A DNA stretch of 64,000 bases, from assembly GCA_964565705.1 (NCBI GenBank), contig CAZMGD010000001.1, positions 20,328 to 84,327 of the forward strand. The letters run 5' to 3'. Positions within the stretch are counted from its first letter, which is position 1. Each line of letters starts with the position of its first letter. Below, in pieces: positions 24,934 to 33,785 of the stretch. A program made the position numbers and the translations under genes. Source of the DNA: CAZMGD01 sp964565705 (lineage in GTDB: Bacteria > Actinomycetota > Acidimicrobiia > Acidimicrobiales > Ilumatobacteraceae). A model generated the notes under the pieces. That model had not been told where the DNA came from. It saw nothing but the letters and a program-made list of their open reading frames with translations, and made no database searches.

Positions 24934-27267
24934 TCAGGTCGGGGTGAAGCCGACGATGCCGTCGGCGACGAGTTGGGTGAAGGCCCCGGCGTCGACGTCG
25001 GCGAGCTCAGCCAGCACGCGCTCGCTGTCGGCGCCGAGCAACGGGGCGGCGAAGCGGTGGAACGGCTCGTCGCGCCCGCCGATGCGGCCGGGGAAGCCGG
25101 GGAGGCGGACGACGCCGGCGACGGGGTGGTCGACGGGCTCGAAGAAGCCGCGGGCGACGAGGTGCGCGTCGTCGCCGACCTCGCGTGGGTTCACCAGGGC
25201 TGCCGCGGGCACGCCGGCAGCGGTCAACCGGTCGGCGATGTCCGACGGCGCCAGCCTCGACGTCCACCCACCGATCGCGGCGTCGAGCTGGTCGTGGCGG
25301 GCCCGGCGTCCGGATGACGTGCGCAGCTCCTCGTCCTCGGCCAGGTCGGCTCGCTCGATCACGTGGCACAGCGCGACCCAGTCGTCTTCGCCGCGCACGG
25401 TGATCGCGACGGGCCGCTCGTGCTCGGCCGAGTCGTAGACGCCCTGCGGCGCGTGGATCGCGCTGCGGTTGCCGAGACGCTCCACCACGGTGCCGTCGTG
25501 GGCGAACTCGACGACCTGCTCGGCGGCGATCGCGAGGGCAGCGTCGACCAGCGCCGACTCCACCACCGCGCCCCGGCCGACGCGATCGCGCTCGATCAGC
25601 GCGAGCAGGGTCGCGAACGCGGCGTGGTAGGCGCCGTTCGGGTCGCAGGGGCCGCGCGGCACGATCGGCGGTGCGTCCGGGTGGCCGGTGCGCCACGCCA
25701 GCCCGGTCGCCTGCTCCATGGTCTGGGCGAACCCCGGACGGTCGCGCCACGGGCCCTCCAGCCCCCAGGCCGGCATCCGCACGACGATCTGGTCGTCACG
25801 AACGGACTCCAGCAGCCCGAACCGTTCGGCGACTCGCGGGGTGTAGTTCTCGACGAGCACGTCGCAGCGATCGAGGATCCGGCGGGCGATGTCGATCCCC
25901 TCGGGACGCGTCAGGTCGAGGGTGATCCCCAGCTTCGACGTGTTGCAGGTCATGAACAGCGGGGACCGCTCCCAGACGTGATCGCCGCCCACCCCGTACG
26001 ACGTGCCGAGGCGGGTGCCGTCGGGCCGTTGCGCCGACTCGACCTTGATCACCTCGGCACCGAGCGCACCGAGGAACTGGGACGCCGCGGGTCCCGCCCA
26101 GAACGACGTGAGATCGAACACCCGGATCCCGCTCAACGGCAGCGGCCAGCGCCCCACCGCGGGCGGCCGGACGGCGGCGCGTCGGGCGGTGACGACGTCG
26201 GCCGAGTCGTCGGCGCCGACGGCCGGGGCCCGACCCCGCTGCACCCGTGACCGTCCGCCGATCCGCGCCGGCGGCGCCGGTTGCACCAGCCCATCCTCCC
26301 CCTCGACGAAGCAGCCACGCACACGGAGTTGGTCGATCGTGGCCAGGGTCGCGCCGTTGCCGACCGGGGCGCACGGGACCCGCGCCGCGGTGGCGAGCGC
26401 GACGACCTCGTCGACCGTCTTCGTCGTCGTCCAGGCCTCGATCTCGGGCCGGATGAGACGGCCGTGCTGGGCCCGCCAATCGATGCGGCTGATCTCGGGA
26501 TGGTCGGACCACTCGGGATGCCCGATCAGTTCGGCGAACGCGCCGAACTGCGCCGCCGAGAGCGTGCAGAATCCGACCCAGCCGTCGGCAGTGCGCTCGA
26601 TCGACGGCACCTCGGCGACGCGCGCGGGCACCGGCGAGGGCAGGCCGGTCAGCTCCGACGCCACGCTCTGCATCCCGTTGTAGACCGAGACCGCTGTCTC
26701 CAGCGACGACAGGTCGATCACGGTGCCGGCGCCGCAGCGCCAGGCAGCGAGCACCGCGGCGGCTGCCGCCGCACCGGCGATCCAGTCGGCGAGGTCGCCG
26801 CCGGCCTGCACGGGACGTCCGTCGGGGTAGCCGCGCCCGGCGATCGAGCCGGCACGCGCCTGCACGACGAGCGGCGAGGACGGACGGGCTGCGTCCGGCC
26901 CGTCGAGCCCGAACGGCGTGTACGACACCACGATGGTCTCCGGGCGAGCGGCGGCGAGGACGGCCCCGCCGCCGTCGTCGCACAGCACGACGTCGGCGGC
27001 GTCGAGCACGTGGCTGCCCGGTGCGAGCACCGACCGCTTGCCCGCGTCCAGGTATCGGAAGAGTGGTCCGCCCACCTCGCCGGCGCCGACACCGGCATCC
27101 GGCGACCAGCGGTGGCCGCGCAGCGACGTGCCCGCAGCGGACTCGATGCGGACCACCGTGGCTCCGGCGTCGGCCAGGAGCCTGCCGGCGTAGGCGGTCG
27201 CGATCCCGTCGCCGAGATCGGCGACGAGCATCGTGTCGAGTGGGCGGAGCTCCGCACCAGCCATCAT
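24934..27267 (-). CDS. Double-domain CaiB/BaiF family III CoA-transferase, paralogue
   Basis: A 777-residue fused CoA-transferase of the same two-half architecture as the protein at 8076-10373. The first half has AGGDLADWIAG (Asp161 at the place where the other paralogue has Glu). The second half contains VRMPAWGLEGPWRDRPGFAQTMEQ and a GPCDPNGAYHAAFATLLAL block with an Asp. The halves may thus differ in which site is active between the two paralogues. The start is taken at the first of two adjacent ATGs (27267) because GGGGAG lies nine bases upstream. An ATG at 27291 would add eight residues but has a poor ribosome-binding site. It is divergent from the AMP-ligase gene, which may make the CoA ester it uses. 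Confidence 0.88.
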   Translation of the reverse strand: MMAGAELRPLDTMLVADLGDGIATAYAGRLLADAGATVVRIESAAGTSLRGHRWSPDAGVGAGEVGGPLFRYLDAGKRSVLAPGSHVLDAADVVLCDDGGGAVLAAARPETIVVSYTPFGLDGPDAARPSSPLVVQARAGSIAGRGYPDGRPVQAGGDLADWIAGAAAAAAVLAAWRCGAGTVIDLSSLETAVSVYNGMQSVASELTGLPSPVPARVAEVPSIERTADGWVGFCTLSAAQFGAFAELIGHPEWSDHPEISRIDWRAQHGRLIRPEIEAWTTTKTVDEVVALATAARVPCAPVGNGATLATIDQLRVRGCFVEGEDGLVQPAPPARIGGRSRVQRGRAPAVGADDSADVVTARRAAVRPPAVGRWPLPLSGIRVFDLTSFWAGPAASQFLGALGAEVIKVESAQRPDGTRLGTSYGVGGDHVWERSPLFMTCNTSKLGITLDLTRPEGIDIARRILDRCDVLVENYTPRVAERFGLLESVRDDQIVVRMPAWGLEGPWRDRPGFAQTMEQATGLAWRTGHPDAPPIVPRGPCDPNGAYHAAFATLLALIERDRVGRGAVVESALVDAALAIAAEQVVEFAHDGTVVERLGNRSAIHAPQGVYDSAEHERPVAITVRGEDDWVALCHVIERADLAEDEELRTSSGRRARHDQLDAAIGGWTSRLAPSDIADRLTAAGVPAAALVNPREVGDDAHLVARGFFEPVDHPVAGVVRLPGFPGRIGGRDEPFHRFAAPLLGADSERVLAELADVDAGAFTQLVADGIVGFTPT

Positions 27268-27353
27268 CTCCGGGGACTCCCCTCTCGCCATCCTGTCTCG
27301 AATGGCCGGTCCTTACTACCATCCGCCTCCGACGCGTCGCCTGGGGGAGAGCC

Positions 27354-28883
27354 ATGAGCTGGTCGGCTGGAGAACCGATGACGATCCCGCGGGCGCTGTA
27401 CGCGGCCGCCGCCGATGCGCCGGGCGAACCGGCGCTGCTCGACCCCGACGGGTCGATCACCACGTTCGCCGCCTACCTCGCCGCAGCGAGACGGCGGGCG
27501 GCGCGCCTGGCCGCTCTCGGCATCGACCCGGGTGATCGCGTCGCGATCTGGGCGCCGAACTCCACCGGCTGGGCGCTGGCCAACGCCGCTGTCCTGCTCG
27601 CCGGCGCCGCGGTCGTGCCGATCAACACCCGGTACACGCTGTACGAGGCGTCGGACATCATCGGGCGCGCCGGATGCGGGGTCGCCATCGCGTCCACCGA
27701 CTTCCTCGGCCGGGACCTCCTCGCCGAACTGGCCACCACCGGCGCGTCGCTCACCCTGGTCGACGTCGCCGCCGATGCCGATGGGGACGGCGACGACCTG
27801 GTGGCGATCGACCGCCGGGCCATGGCCGTGAGCTCGGACGACGTGTGCCACGTCCAGTTCACGTCTGGCACCACGGGCCGACCCAAGGGCGCCCTGCTGC
27901 GCCACGGCGCGTCGGTGTCGACGTCGCTGCAGTGGATCGAGCACACGGGCCTGCGCCGCGGTGACCGCTACCCCGTCGTCGCCCCGTGCTCGCACCTCGG
28001 CGGACACAAGACCGGGCTGCTCAACGCGCTGCTGGCGCGAGCGGTCGCGATGCCCGAGCCGGTGGTCGACCTACCAGCGCTGACCGCGAGGATCCGCGAC
28101 GAGGCCGTCACCTTCGTCCAGGCGGCACCGACCGTGCTGCAGCCGCTCGTCGAGACCGCCCGGCGCGATCCGGCCGCGCTGCGCTCGCTGCGCGTCGCGG
28201 TCACCGGCGCGACCGTGGTGCCACCGTCGCTGGTGCGCGACCTGCGCGAGCTCGTCGGGTGCCAGGTGTTCACGTCGTACGGGCTGACGGAGACGACGGG
28301 CGCCGTCACGATCACCCGGCCCGACGACAGCGTCGAGGCGGTCGCGACCACCTGTGGACATCCCCTCGCCGGCGTCGACGTCGAGGTGGTCGGCCCCGAG
28401 GGCGAACCGGTGCCGACCGGCGAGCGGGGCGAGGTGCGGGTGCGAGCGGCGAGCGTGATGACCGGCTACCTCGACGACCCGGAAGCCACCGCAGCGACGA
28501 TCCGCGACGGTTGGCTGTACACGGGCGACGTCGGCACGTTCGACGAGGCGGGCAGGCTGCGGATCGTCGACCGGATGAAGGACATGATCGTGGTCGGTGG
28601 CCTGAACGTGTCACCGGCCGAGGTCGAGCACACCCTCACCGACCACCCGTCGTGCCGCGCTGCGGCCGTCGTCGGTGTGCTCGACGACCGCCTCGGCGAG
28701 GTGCCGGTCGCGTTCGTGGTCCCCAGCGGTGAGGTGCTGGACACCGCCGAACTGCTCCTGTTCTGCCGCTCGCGCCTCGCCGGCTTCAAGCTGCCCCGCC
28801 GGGTCGAGGTCGTCGCCGAGCTGCCGACGAGTGCGGCCGGCAAGGTGCTGAAGGAGGAGCTGCGCCGGCGGTTGACCGTTTGA
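27354..28883 (+). CDS. AMP-forming acyl-CoA synthetase / ligase
   Basis: A 509-residue ANL-superfamily enzyme with all core motifs: FTSGTTGRPKGA (P-loop), SYGLTETTG, GWLYTGDVGTFDEAGRLRIVDR (hinge region) and the catalytic Lys in SAAGKVLKEELR. It activates a carboxylic acid with ATP and then transfers it to CoA. Substrate specificity is not readable, and the length suits short/medium-chain or aryl acids. The ribosome-binding site GGGGGAGA sits three bases before the ATG, and another ATG at 27378 is possible. It is divergent from the double CoA-transferase. The -35 box of the next promoter lies inside its last codons. Confidence 0.92.
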   Translation: MSWSAGEPMTIPRALYAAAADAPGEPALLDPDGSITTFAAYLAAARRRAARLAALGIDPGDRVAIWAPNSTGWALANAAVLLAGAAVVPINTRYTLYEASDIIGRAGCGVAIASTDFLGRDLLAELATTGASLTLVDVAADADGDGDDLVAIDRRAMAVSSDDVCHVQFTSGTTGRPKGALLRHGASVSTSLQWIEHTGLRRGDRYPVVAPCSHLGGHKTGLLNALLARAVAMPEPVVDLPALTARIRDEAVTFVQAAPTVLQPLVETARRDPAALRSLRVAVTGATVVPPSLVRDLRELVGCQVFTSYGLTETTGAVTITRPDDSVEAVATTCGHPLAGVDVEVVGPEGEPVPTGERGEVRVRAASVMTGYLDDPEATAATIRDGWLYTGDVGTFDEAGRLRIVDRMKDMIVVGGLNVSPAEVEHTLTDHPSCRAAAVVGVLDDRLGEVPVAFVVPSGEVLDTAELLLFCRSRLAGFKLPRRVEVVAELPTSAAGKVLKEELRRRLTV

Positions 28884-28900
28884 GTGACGCAATCTAGGAT
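28872..28900 (+). promoter_or_regulatory. Sigma70-type promoter giving a probable leaderless transcript
   Basis: TTGACC (28872-28877) and TAGGAT (28895-28900) are separated by exactly 17 bp. A start six to eight bases after the -10 box would fall at about 28906-28908, two to four bases before the ATG at 28910, and no Shine-Dalgarno sequence precedes that ATG. The transcript would therefore be essentially leaderless. Confidence 0.6.
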
Positions 28901-28907
28901 CCTAGAT
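28892..28907. promoter_or_regulatory. 16-bp palindromic operator over the -10 box
   Basis: ATCTAGGATCCTAGAT is a perfect palindrome that covers the -10 hexamer and probable start site of the promoter for the 28910-31639 operon. The operon's last gene encodes an FCD-type GntR regulator, the natural candidate to bind it and repress its own operon. Confidence 0.65.
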
Positions 28908-28909
28908 AG

Positions 28910-29164
28910 ATGAGCACCACACCGACCGTCGAGCTCGCCCGGGAGCTGTTGCACAAGTTCGAGCACATGACGACCCGTGACGGCGGCAGCCTCACGCTGG
29001 TCGCCACCGACGAGGAGTCGATCCGCTTCCGGTACCGGCCGGGGTTCGACCCCGACTGCGACGACGACGCATGCGTGCTGCCGGGGGCCGAGCTACAGAC
29101 GATGCTGCGCGAGACGGTCGCGCGCCGCCGCCCCGATCTCCGCGTCGACGTCGAGGTGGGCTGA
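28910..29164 (+). CDS. Small conserved-looking protein of the UGSC operon
   Basis: 84 residues, acidic, with a Cys pair in DPDCDDDACVLPG and a C-terminal helix-strand LQTMLRETVARRRPDLRVDVEV. The strand-helix outline is reminiscent of NifU-type C-terminal domains, but the Cys spacing (CxxxxC) differs, so no function is assigned. It starts at an ATG lacking a ribosome-binding site, directly after a promoter/operator, and ends one base before the UGSC gene ATG. It is probably a metal-binding or accessory subunit of the UGSC protein. Confidence 0.7.
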   Translation: MSTTPTVELARELLHKFEHMTTRDGGSLTLVATDEESIRFRYRPGFDPDCDDDACVLPGAELQTMLRETVARRRPDLRVDVEVG

Positions 29165-29165
29165 C

Positions 29166-30896
29166 ATGACCACCATCGAGACGGCGACGGCCACGCTGAC
29201 GATCGTCAACCCGGTCGCCGCCCCCAAGTCGCACACCGCCGACGCCGACCGCCACGACCCGGCGCCACGTCCGTCCACGCTGGCCGGTACGACCGTCGCG
29301 CTGTACTGGAACGGCAAGCAGATGGGCCTCGAGGCGCTCGCCGAATCGAGACGGCAGCTCACCGACCGGTTTCCCGGCATCCGCTTCCTCGACGTGATCG
29401 GCGAGCTCGGCGGAACGAACCGCTACCTGTCGGAGGCTCAGCTGGACGACCTCCAGCGGCGCGCCGACGCCGTGGTGGGCACCAGCGCCGACTGCGGCAG
29501 TTGCACGTCCTGGCTGATGCGCGACCTCTGTGAGCTCGAACGGCGCGGCGTGCCAGCGATCGGGTACACAGCGGCGATCTTCGACGACGACGCCCACTTC
29601 AGCGTCGAGGCGTTCGGTGTGCCCGAGGCCTGCCCGGTCATCGTGCCCGAGTGCTTCTCGAACAAGACCGCCGAGGAGATCCACCAGATGGTGGCCGACG
29701 CGATGCCGGCCGTGATCGCCGGGCTGACCCAGCCACGGACGACGCTCGACGACCTCCCCGACTACGACCAGATGCAGCTCGACATCGCGCCGACGCTCAG
29801 CTTCGCCGGCGACGACCTGCTCGACGCGTTCGACGCGATGCAGCGCACGTTCGTCGAGCGCGGGTGGAGCGACGGCCTGCCCCTCGTCCCGCCGACGCCG
29901 GCAAAGGTCGACGCGATGATCGCCGCATCGGGTCGCGACGGCGACGACGTCGTCGGCGTGTTCGCCCCAGGCTTCGGCGTCGGCACGGTCGCCAAGATCG
30001 CCGCCAACGCGGTGATGGCTGGCTGCGAACCGCGGTCGATGCCGGTGCTCATGGCGGTGATGGAGTGCATCCTCGAACCGTCGATCGGGCTGCGCACCTG
30101 GGCGATGTCCACCGGCCCGCAGGCCCCGATCGTCCTCGTGTCGGGCCCGATCGCCGACGAGATCGGGATGAACCGCGGCTGCTGTGCGCTCGGACCGGGG
30201 TCCGTCTCGCAGGTCAACGTGTCGATCGGCCGGGCCCTGCGGCTGATCATGATGAACGTCGGGCTGTCCTATCCCGGCATCACCGACATGGACACGATCG
30301 GGACGCCCGCCAAGTTCTCGTTCTGCGTCGCCGAGAACGAGGAGCGCACGCCATGGGAGCCGTACCGCGTGCAGAACGGGTTCGCGCTCGACGACTCGAC
30401 GGTGACCGTCAACGTCCCGTACGGGATGACCGAGTTCTTCGACTTCCAGAACTCCGATCCGGAGCTGCTCATCGAGACCTGGTCCACGCTGACCTCGCAG
30501 GCCTGCGGCACGCCGGCGGCCGGCGCGTGGCTGATCAAGAAGGATGCACCGCTGTCCGCCGGCTATCCCTTCCACGGCACGTTCTCCAACATGCTGCTGA
30601 TGGCACCGGATCACGCCGCGGTGTTCGCCAAGGCCGGCTGGGGGCCCGACGACATCCGCCAGGCGATCCACCGGGCCACCAAGCTGCCGTTCCGCCAGTT
30701 GATGCTCAACCAGTCGATGGACGCGTTCGTCGCGTCGCACCCGGAGCTGCTCTGGCTGCAGGACGCCCCTGAGACGATGGTGACCGTCAACCCGTCACCG
30801 GCGTGCTTCGAGTTCTTCGTCGTCGGGGCGTCGGCCGGGCGCAGCCAGTTCTGCTTCGGCGGTACGAACTCCGTGACCAAGCGCATCGTCGCATGA
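29166..30896 (+). CDS. UGSC-family cysteine/thiol-dependent protein (Cys form)
   Basis: A 576-residue two-part protein. Residues 40-225 form a racemase-like alpha/beta domain carrying ADCGSC (C110 and C113), the Cys version of the U/CGSC motif that names the family. In some members the first position is selenocysteine, but here it is an ordinary Cys codon. Residues about 235-576 are a larger domain starting at FVERGWSDGLPLVPPTP, with repeated conserved blocks such as RTWAMSTGPQAPIVLVSGPI. The reaction is not established, and a thiol-based redox or lyase role is inference. It is the middle gene of an operon with the 84-residue protein and a GntR regulator, whose ATG overlaps the stop. Confidence 0.82.
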   Translation: MTTIETATATLTIVNPVAAPKSHTADADRHDPAPRPSTLAGTTVALYWNGKQMGLEALAESRRQLTDRFPGIRFLDVIGELGGTNRYLSEAQLDDLQRRADAVVGTSADCGSCTSWLMRDLCELERRGVPAIGYTAAIFDDDAHFSVEAFGVPEACPVIVPECFSNKTAEEIHQMVADAMPAVIAGLTQPRTTLDDLPDYDQMQLDIAPTLSFAGDDLLDAFDAMQRTFVERGWSDGLPLVPPTPAKVDAMIAASGRDGDDVVGVFAPGFGVGTVAKIAANAVMAGCEPRSMPVLMAVMECILEPSIGLRTWAMSTGPQAPIVLVSGPIADEIGMNRGCCALGPGSVSQVNVSIGRALRLIMMNVGLSYPGITDMDTIGTPAKFSFCVAENEERTPWEPYRVQNGFALDDSTVTVNVPYGMTEFFDFQNSDPELLIETWSTLTSQACGTPAAGAWLIKKDAPLSAGYPFHGTFSNMLLMAPDHAAVFAKAGWGPDDIRQAIHRATKLPFRQLMLNQSMDAFVASHPELLWLQDAPETMVTVNPSPACFEFFVVGASAGRSQFCFGGTNSVTKRIVA

Positions 30897-31639
30897 CCGA
30901 GCCGACCGACGTCGGGGGCCGCCGCCCGCGGGCGTCGGATCAGGTGGCGCACGCGATCGTCGATGCCGTGCTCGACAGCGACCGGTCGCGCTACCTGTCC
31001 GAAGCCGACGCGCTGTACGAGCTCGGCGTCGGTCGAGGCACGTACCGCGAGGCGTTGCGCTTCCTGGAGCGGCTCGGTGTGGTCGAGGTCCGCAGCGGGC
31101 CCGGCGGCGGCCCGGCGCGCCGGGTCCCGGACGCCGACGACGTCGCGTCGGTGCTCGCGCTCTGGATGGAGGCGAGCGACGCGTCGTTGCGCACCGTGCT
31201 CCAGGCCCGCGCGGTGATCGAACCAGGTATCGCCCGGCTGGCCGCCGAGCACGCGACGGCCGACCAGGTGGACGCGATGGCCGACGCGCTCCGCGGCGTC
31301 GAGCGCGGCCTCGGCGACATCGCCACCTTCGCCGCCGAATACCGGCGCTACTGGGACCTGCTCGCCGAGGCGGCCGCCAACGCGCTGCTGTCCCTGCTCG
31401 GGCCGGCGCTGCGGACGATCGTCAACAGCGGCGGCTTCGCCCCCGACGAGGTCTACCGGGCACGCATCCTCGATCACCTGCGCGAGATCCACGCCGCGAT
31501 CGCCGCCCGCCGCCCGGCCGACGCCGAAGCCGCGACCCGGACGCTCGACGAGGAGTTCGCCCGCCGTCTGGAGACGGGCTACCCCCGCCAGATCGAGCGT
31601 CCCGTGCCCTGGCGCCGCGTCGACACCACCGCCCGCTGA
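30893..31639 (+). CDS. GntR-family transcriptional regulator, FCD subfamily
   Basis: 248 residues. An N-terminal winged helix (SEADALYELGVGRGTYREALRFLERLGVVEVRSGPGGG) is followed by an all-helical FCD effector domain (VLQARAVIEPGIARLAAEHAT, then HLREIHAAIAARRPADAEAA), the layout of FadR-like repressors that sense organic acids or acyl-CoAs. The first helix-turn-helix segment departs from the usual FadR wording. The ATG overlaps the UGSC stop (ATGA), so it is autoregulated if it binds the palindrome at 28892-28907. Its 3' end is only 25 bp from the convergent HyuB gene. Confidence 0.88.
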   Translation: MTEPTDVGGRRPRASDQVAHAIVDAVLDSDRSRYLSEADALYELGVGRGTYREALRFLERLGVVEVRSGPGGGPARRVPDADDVASVLALWMEASDASLRTVLQARAVIEPGIARLAAEHATADQVDAMADALRGVERGLGDIATFAAEYRRYWDLLAEAAANALLSLLGPALRTIVNSGGFAPDEVYRARILDHLREIHAAIAARRPADAEAATRTLDEEFARRLETGYPRQIERPVPWRRVDTTAR

Positions 31640-31664
31640 CGCTTCTTTCAGACCGGGACAGCGC

Positions 31665-33785
31665 TCAGCCGTCGTCGGGGAGGAGGCCGGTGTCGATCGT
31701 GTCGAGCACGTCTTCGTGGAGCTGGGCGATCTGGACGTCGATCTGGGTGGCGCAGCTGGGGCAGTAGATGTGGCGCATCTCGAAGCGCTCAGACCCCGGG
31801 TAGCGACCGGCGAACCCACCGAGCGTCGACACCGGCCGTCGCTCCACCACGACGCCCTCCCAGAACGGGCGGCCGGCTTCGACGAGCTGCTGACCGCATC
31901 GGCGGCACACGACGGTGCCGTCGAACACCGCGAGCGCCGAACTGAGCCGTCGGCCGGATGCAGGGACAGCCCACACCGGTCGCGGCTCGAGCCCACCCAA
32001 CCGCTCGCGGCGGCGAGCGACGCGCTCGGACGCGGTGGCCTCCTCGTCGATGAGGCCGTCGGCGTCGACGACGACGCCGTAGTCGCCCCGCGCGCCCTCG
32101 ACCGTGACCAGGCCGTCGGCGACGTCCTCGGCGACGCGCTCGGCAGGGCGCTCCAGCGGGTCGCCGAGCCCGCCGCCCCCCTGCGACGCCGCGACGTGCA
32201 CCTCGCCGTCTCCGACGACCATCCCGCCGGTGGGCATCGGGAGCGAGGCTGGCAGGCCGGTCGTTCTGTTCGCAACGATCGCGAATCCGCTCTGCCCTCC
32301 CGGTTCACCACCGGCGACGCCGGGCGCCTGCGGGTGCTGCAACCCCTGGCCGAACGACAGGATCGAGATCGGCGCGTCCGTGAGGTGCGGCGTCGCCAGC
32401 GTCTCGAGCCCGACGCCGCCCCGCCAGCGACCGGGCCCACCGGAGTCGGCGCGCTCGCTGCGCCCGAGGTACAGCAGCGGGTAGTACGTCTCGTTGACCT
32501 CGACGTTGGCGCACAGCCCGCCGGGCGACGTCGTGAAGCCGGACGTGTCGGCACCGTCGGCGAACGAGCGGGCGCCACCACCGCCGCTCAGCTCGTCGAG
32601 CGTGATCGTGCCGAAGGCCGACCCGTCGCGGGTCCGGCCCGAGATCACTCCCCCGCCGCCCCCGGCGAACTGGCAGCCGGCCATCAGCAGCCGCTCGCCC
32701 TCGTCCGATGCGTCGAGCAGGCGGGCGACGCACGCGTTGACGCAGGCCCGGATCGCCTGCCCGGCGGCGGCGGTGGACATCGCGACGCCGGCCGGCCACT
32801 CGGCGTGGACCACGGTGCCCGGGCGGCTGCGGATCTCGACCGCCCGGCGCACGCCGCCGGCGGTCCAGGGGATCTCCGGGCAGAGGTGGATCAGGACCGC
32901 GGCCAGCGCGAAGTTCCAGAGCGCCGCCCGCGACGCGTTGATGGCACCCGGCGCCTGGGGGTCGCTCTCGGTGAAGTCGAGCAGCAGGCCATCGCCGCGC
33001 TTGGTGGCTGTGAGGCGCACGACGTAGACGTCGCCCTCGCCGAGGCGACCGTGCTCGAGGTGCACGAGGTGCCGCCAGCGCCCGTCGGGCAGCGCGGCCA
33101 GCAGCGACCGGAACTGGGCCTCGGTGACGTCGAGCAGCTGCTCCATCGCGCCGACCACGACGTCGGCGCCGTACCGGTCGACGAGTGCGCCGAGCCGCTG
33201 TGACGCGGCCCGGTTGGCGGCGACCTGACCGAGCAGGTCGAGCGACTCCAGCTCGGGGCGGCGCGAGCGGCTCACGAACTCGCGCTCGATGTCGCGGCGC
33301 ATCGAGCCCCGCTCCACGAGCTTGACCGGCTTCATCGGCACGGCTTCCTCGAAGATCGACCGCGCCTCGAAGTTGATCCCGCCTGGCACGGGACCGCCGA
33401 CGTCGCCGTGGTGCACGCACGAGCCGGTCCACGCGACGAGCCGGTCGCCGACGAACACCGGGGCCACGACCACCACGTCGGGCTGGTGCACCGTGCCGAT
33501 GTAGGGGTCGTTGGTGAGGAACTGGTCACCGGGGTTGATGCCGGGGTTCTCGGCGTAGTGCTCGAGCAGGTCGCTGACGACGAGCTGCATCGACACCACG
33601 AGCACGAGCACGAACTTCCCGCACGACACGACCGTGCCGTCGGCGGTCATGATCACGGTGTTCATGTCGTTGGCCTCGACCGCGATCTGCGAGCCCGACA
33701 CCTGCGTCAACGTCGCCGCCGCGTCGTCGTTGATCGCGTCGAGGCGGTGGCGGATGATCTCCAGCGTCACCGGATCGATCGTCAT
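31665..33785 (-). CDS. Hydantoinase B/oxoprolinase-type subunit fused to an acetone-carboxylase-gamma-like zinc domain
   Basis: A 706-residue protein. Residues 1 to about 560 are a HyuB-type domain (MTIDPVTLEIIRHRLDAIND, VEANDMNTVI, LTNDPYIGTVHQPDVVVV, GRSERADSGGPGRWRGG). The last 120 residues hold two Cys pairs (VCRRCGQQL and YCPSCATQI), with a strand pattern like the gamma subunit of acetone/acetophenone carboxylases. Together with the adjacent HyuA this makes a complete alpha-beta-gamma-like ATP-dependent carboxylase or hydantoinase set in two polypeptides. The ATG overlaps the HyuA stop (ATGA). The substrate is unknown; a ketone carboxylase would fit the nearby monooxygenase and CoA-ligase genes. 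Confidence 0.88.
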   Translation of the reverse strand: MTIDPVTLEIIRHRLDAINDDAAATLTQVSGSQIAVEANDMNTVIMTADGTVVSCGKFVLVLVVSMQLVVSDLLEHYAENPGINPGDQFLTNDPYIGTVHQPDVVVVAPVFVGDRLVAWTGSCVHHGDVGGPVPGGINFEARSIFEEAVPMKPVKLVERGSMRRDIEREFVSRSRRPELESLDLLGQVAANRAASQRLGALVDRYGADVVVGAMEQLLDVTEAQFRSLLAALPDGRWRHLVHLEHGRLGEGDVYVVRLTATKRGDGLLLDFTESDPQAPGAINASRAALWNFALAAVLIHLCPEIPWTAGGVRRAVEIRSRPGTVVHAEWPAGVAMSTAAAGQAIRACVNACVARLLDASDEGERLLMAGCQFAGGGGGVISGRTRDGSAFGTITLDELSGGGGARSFADGADTSGFTTSPGGLCANVEVNETYYPLLYLGRSERADSGGPGRWRGGVGLETLATPHLTDAPISILSFGQGLQHPQAPGVAGGEPGGQSGFAIVANRTTGLPASLPMPTGGMVVGDGEVHVAASQGGGGLGDPLERPAERVAEDVADGLVTVEGARGDYGVVVDADGLIDEEATASERVARRRERLGGLEPRPVWAVPASGRRLSSALAVFDGTVVCRRCGQQLVEAGRPFWEGVVVERRPVSTLGGFAGRYPGSERFEMRHIYCPSCATQIDVQIAQLHEDVLDTIDTGLLPDDG

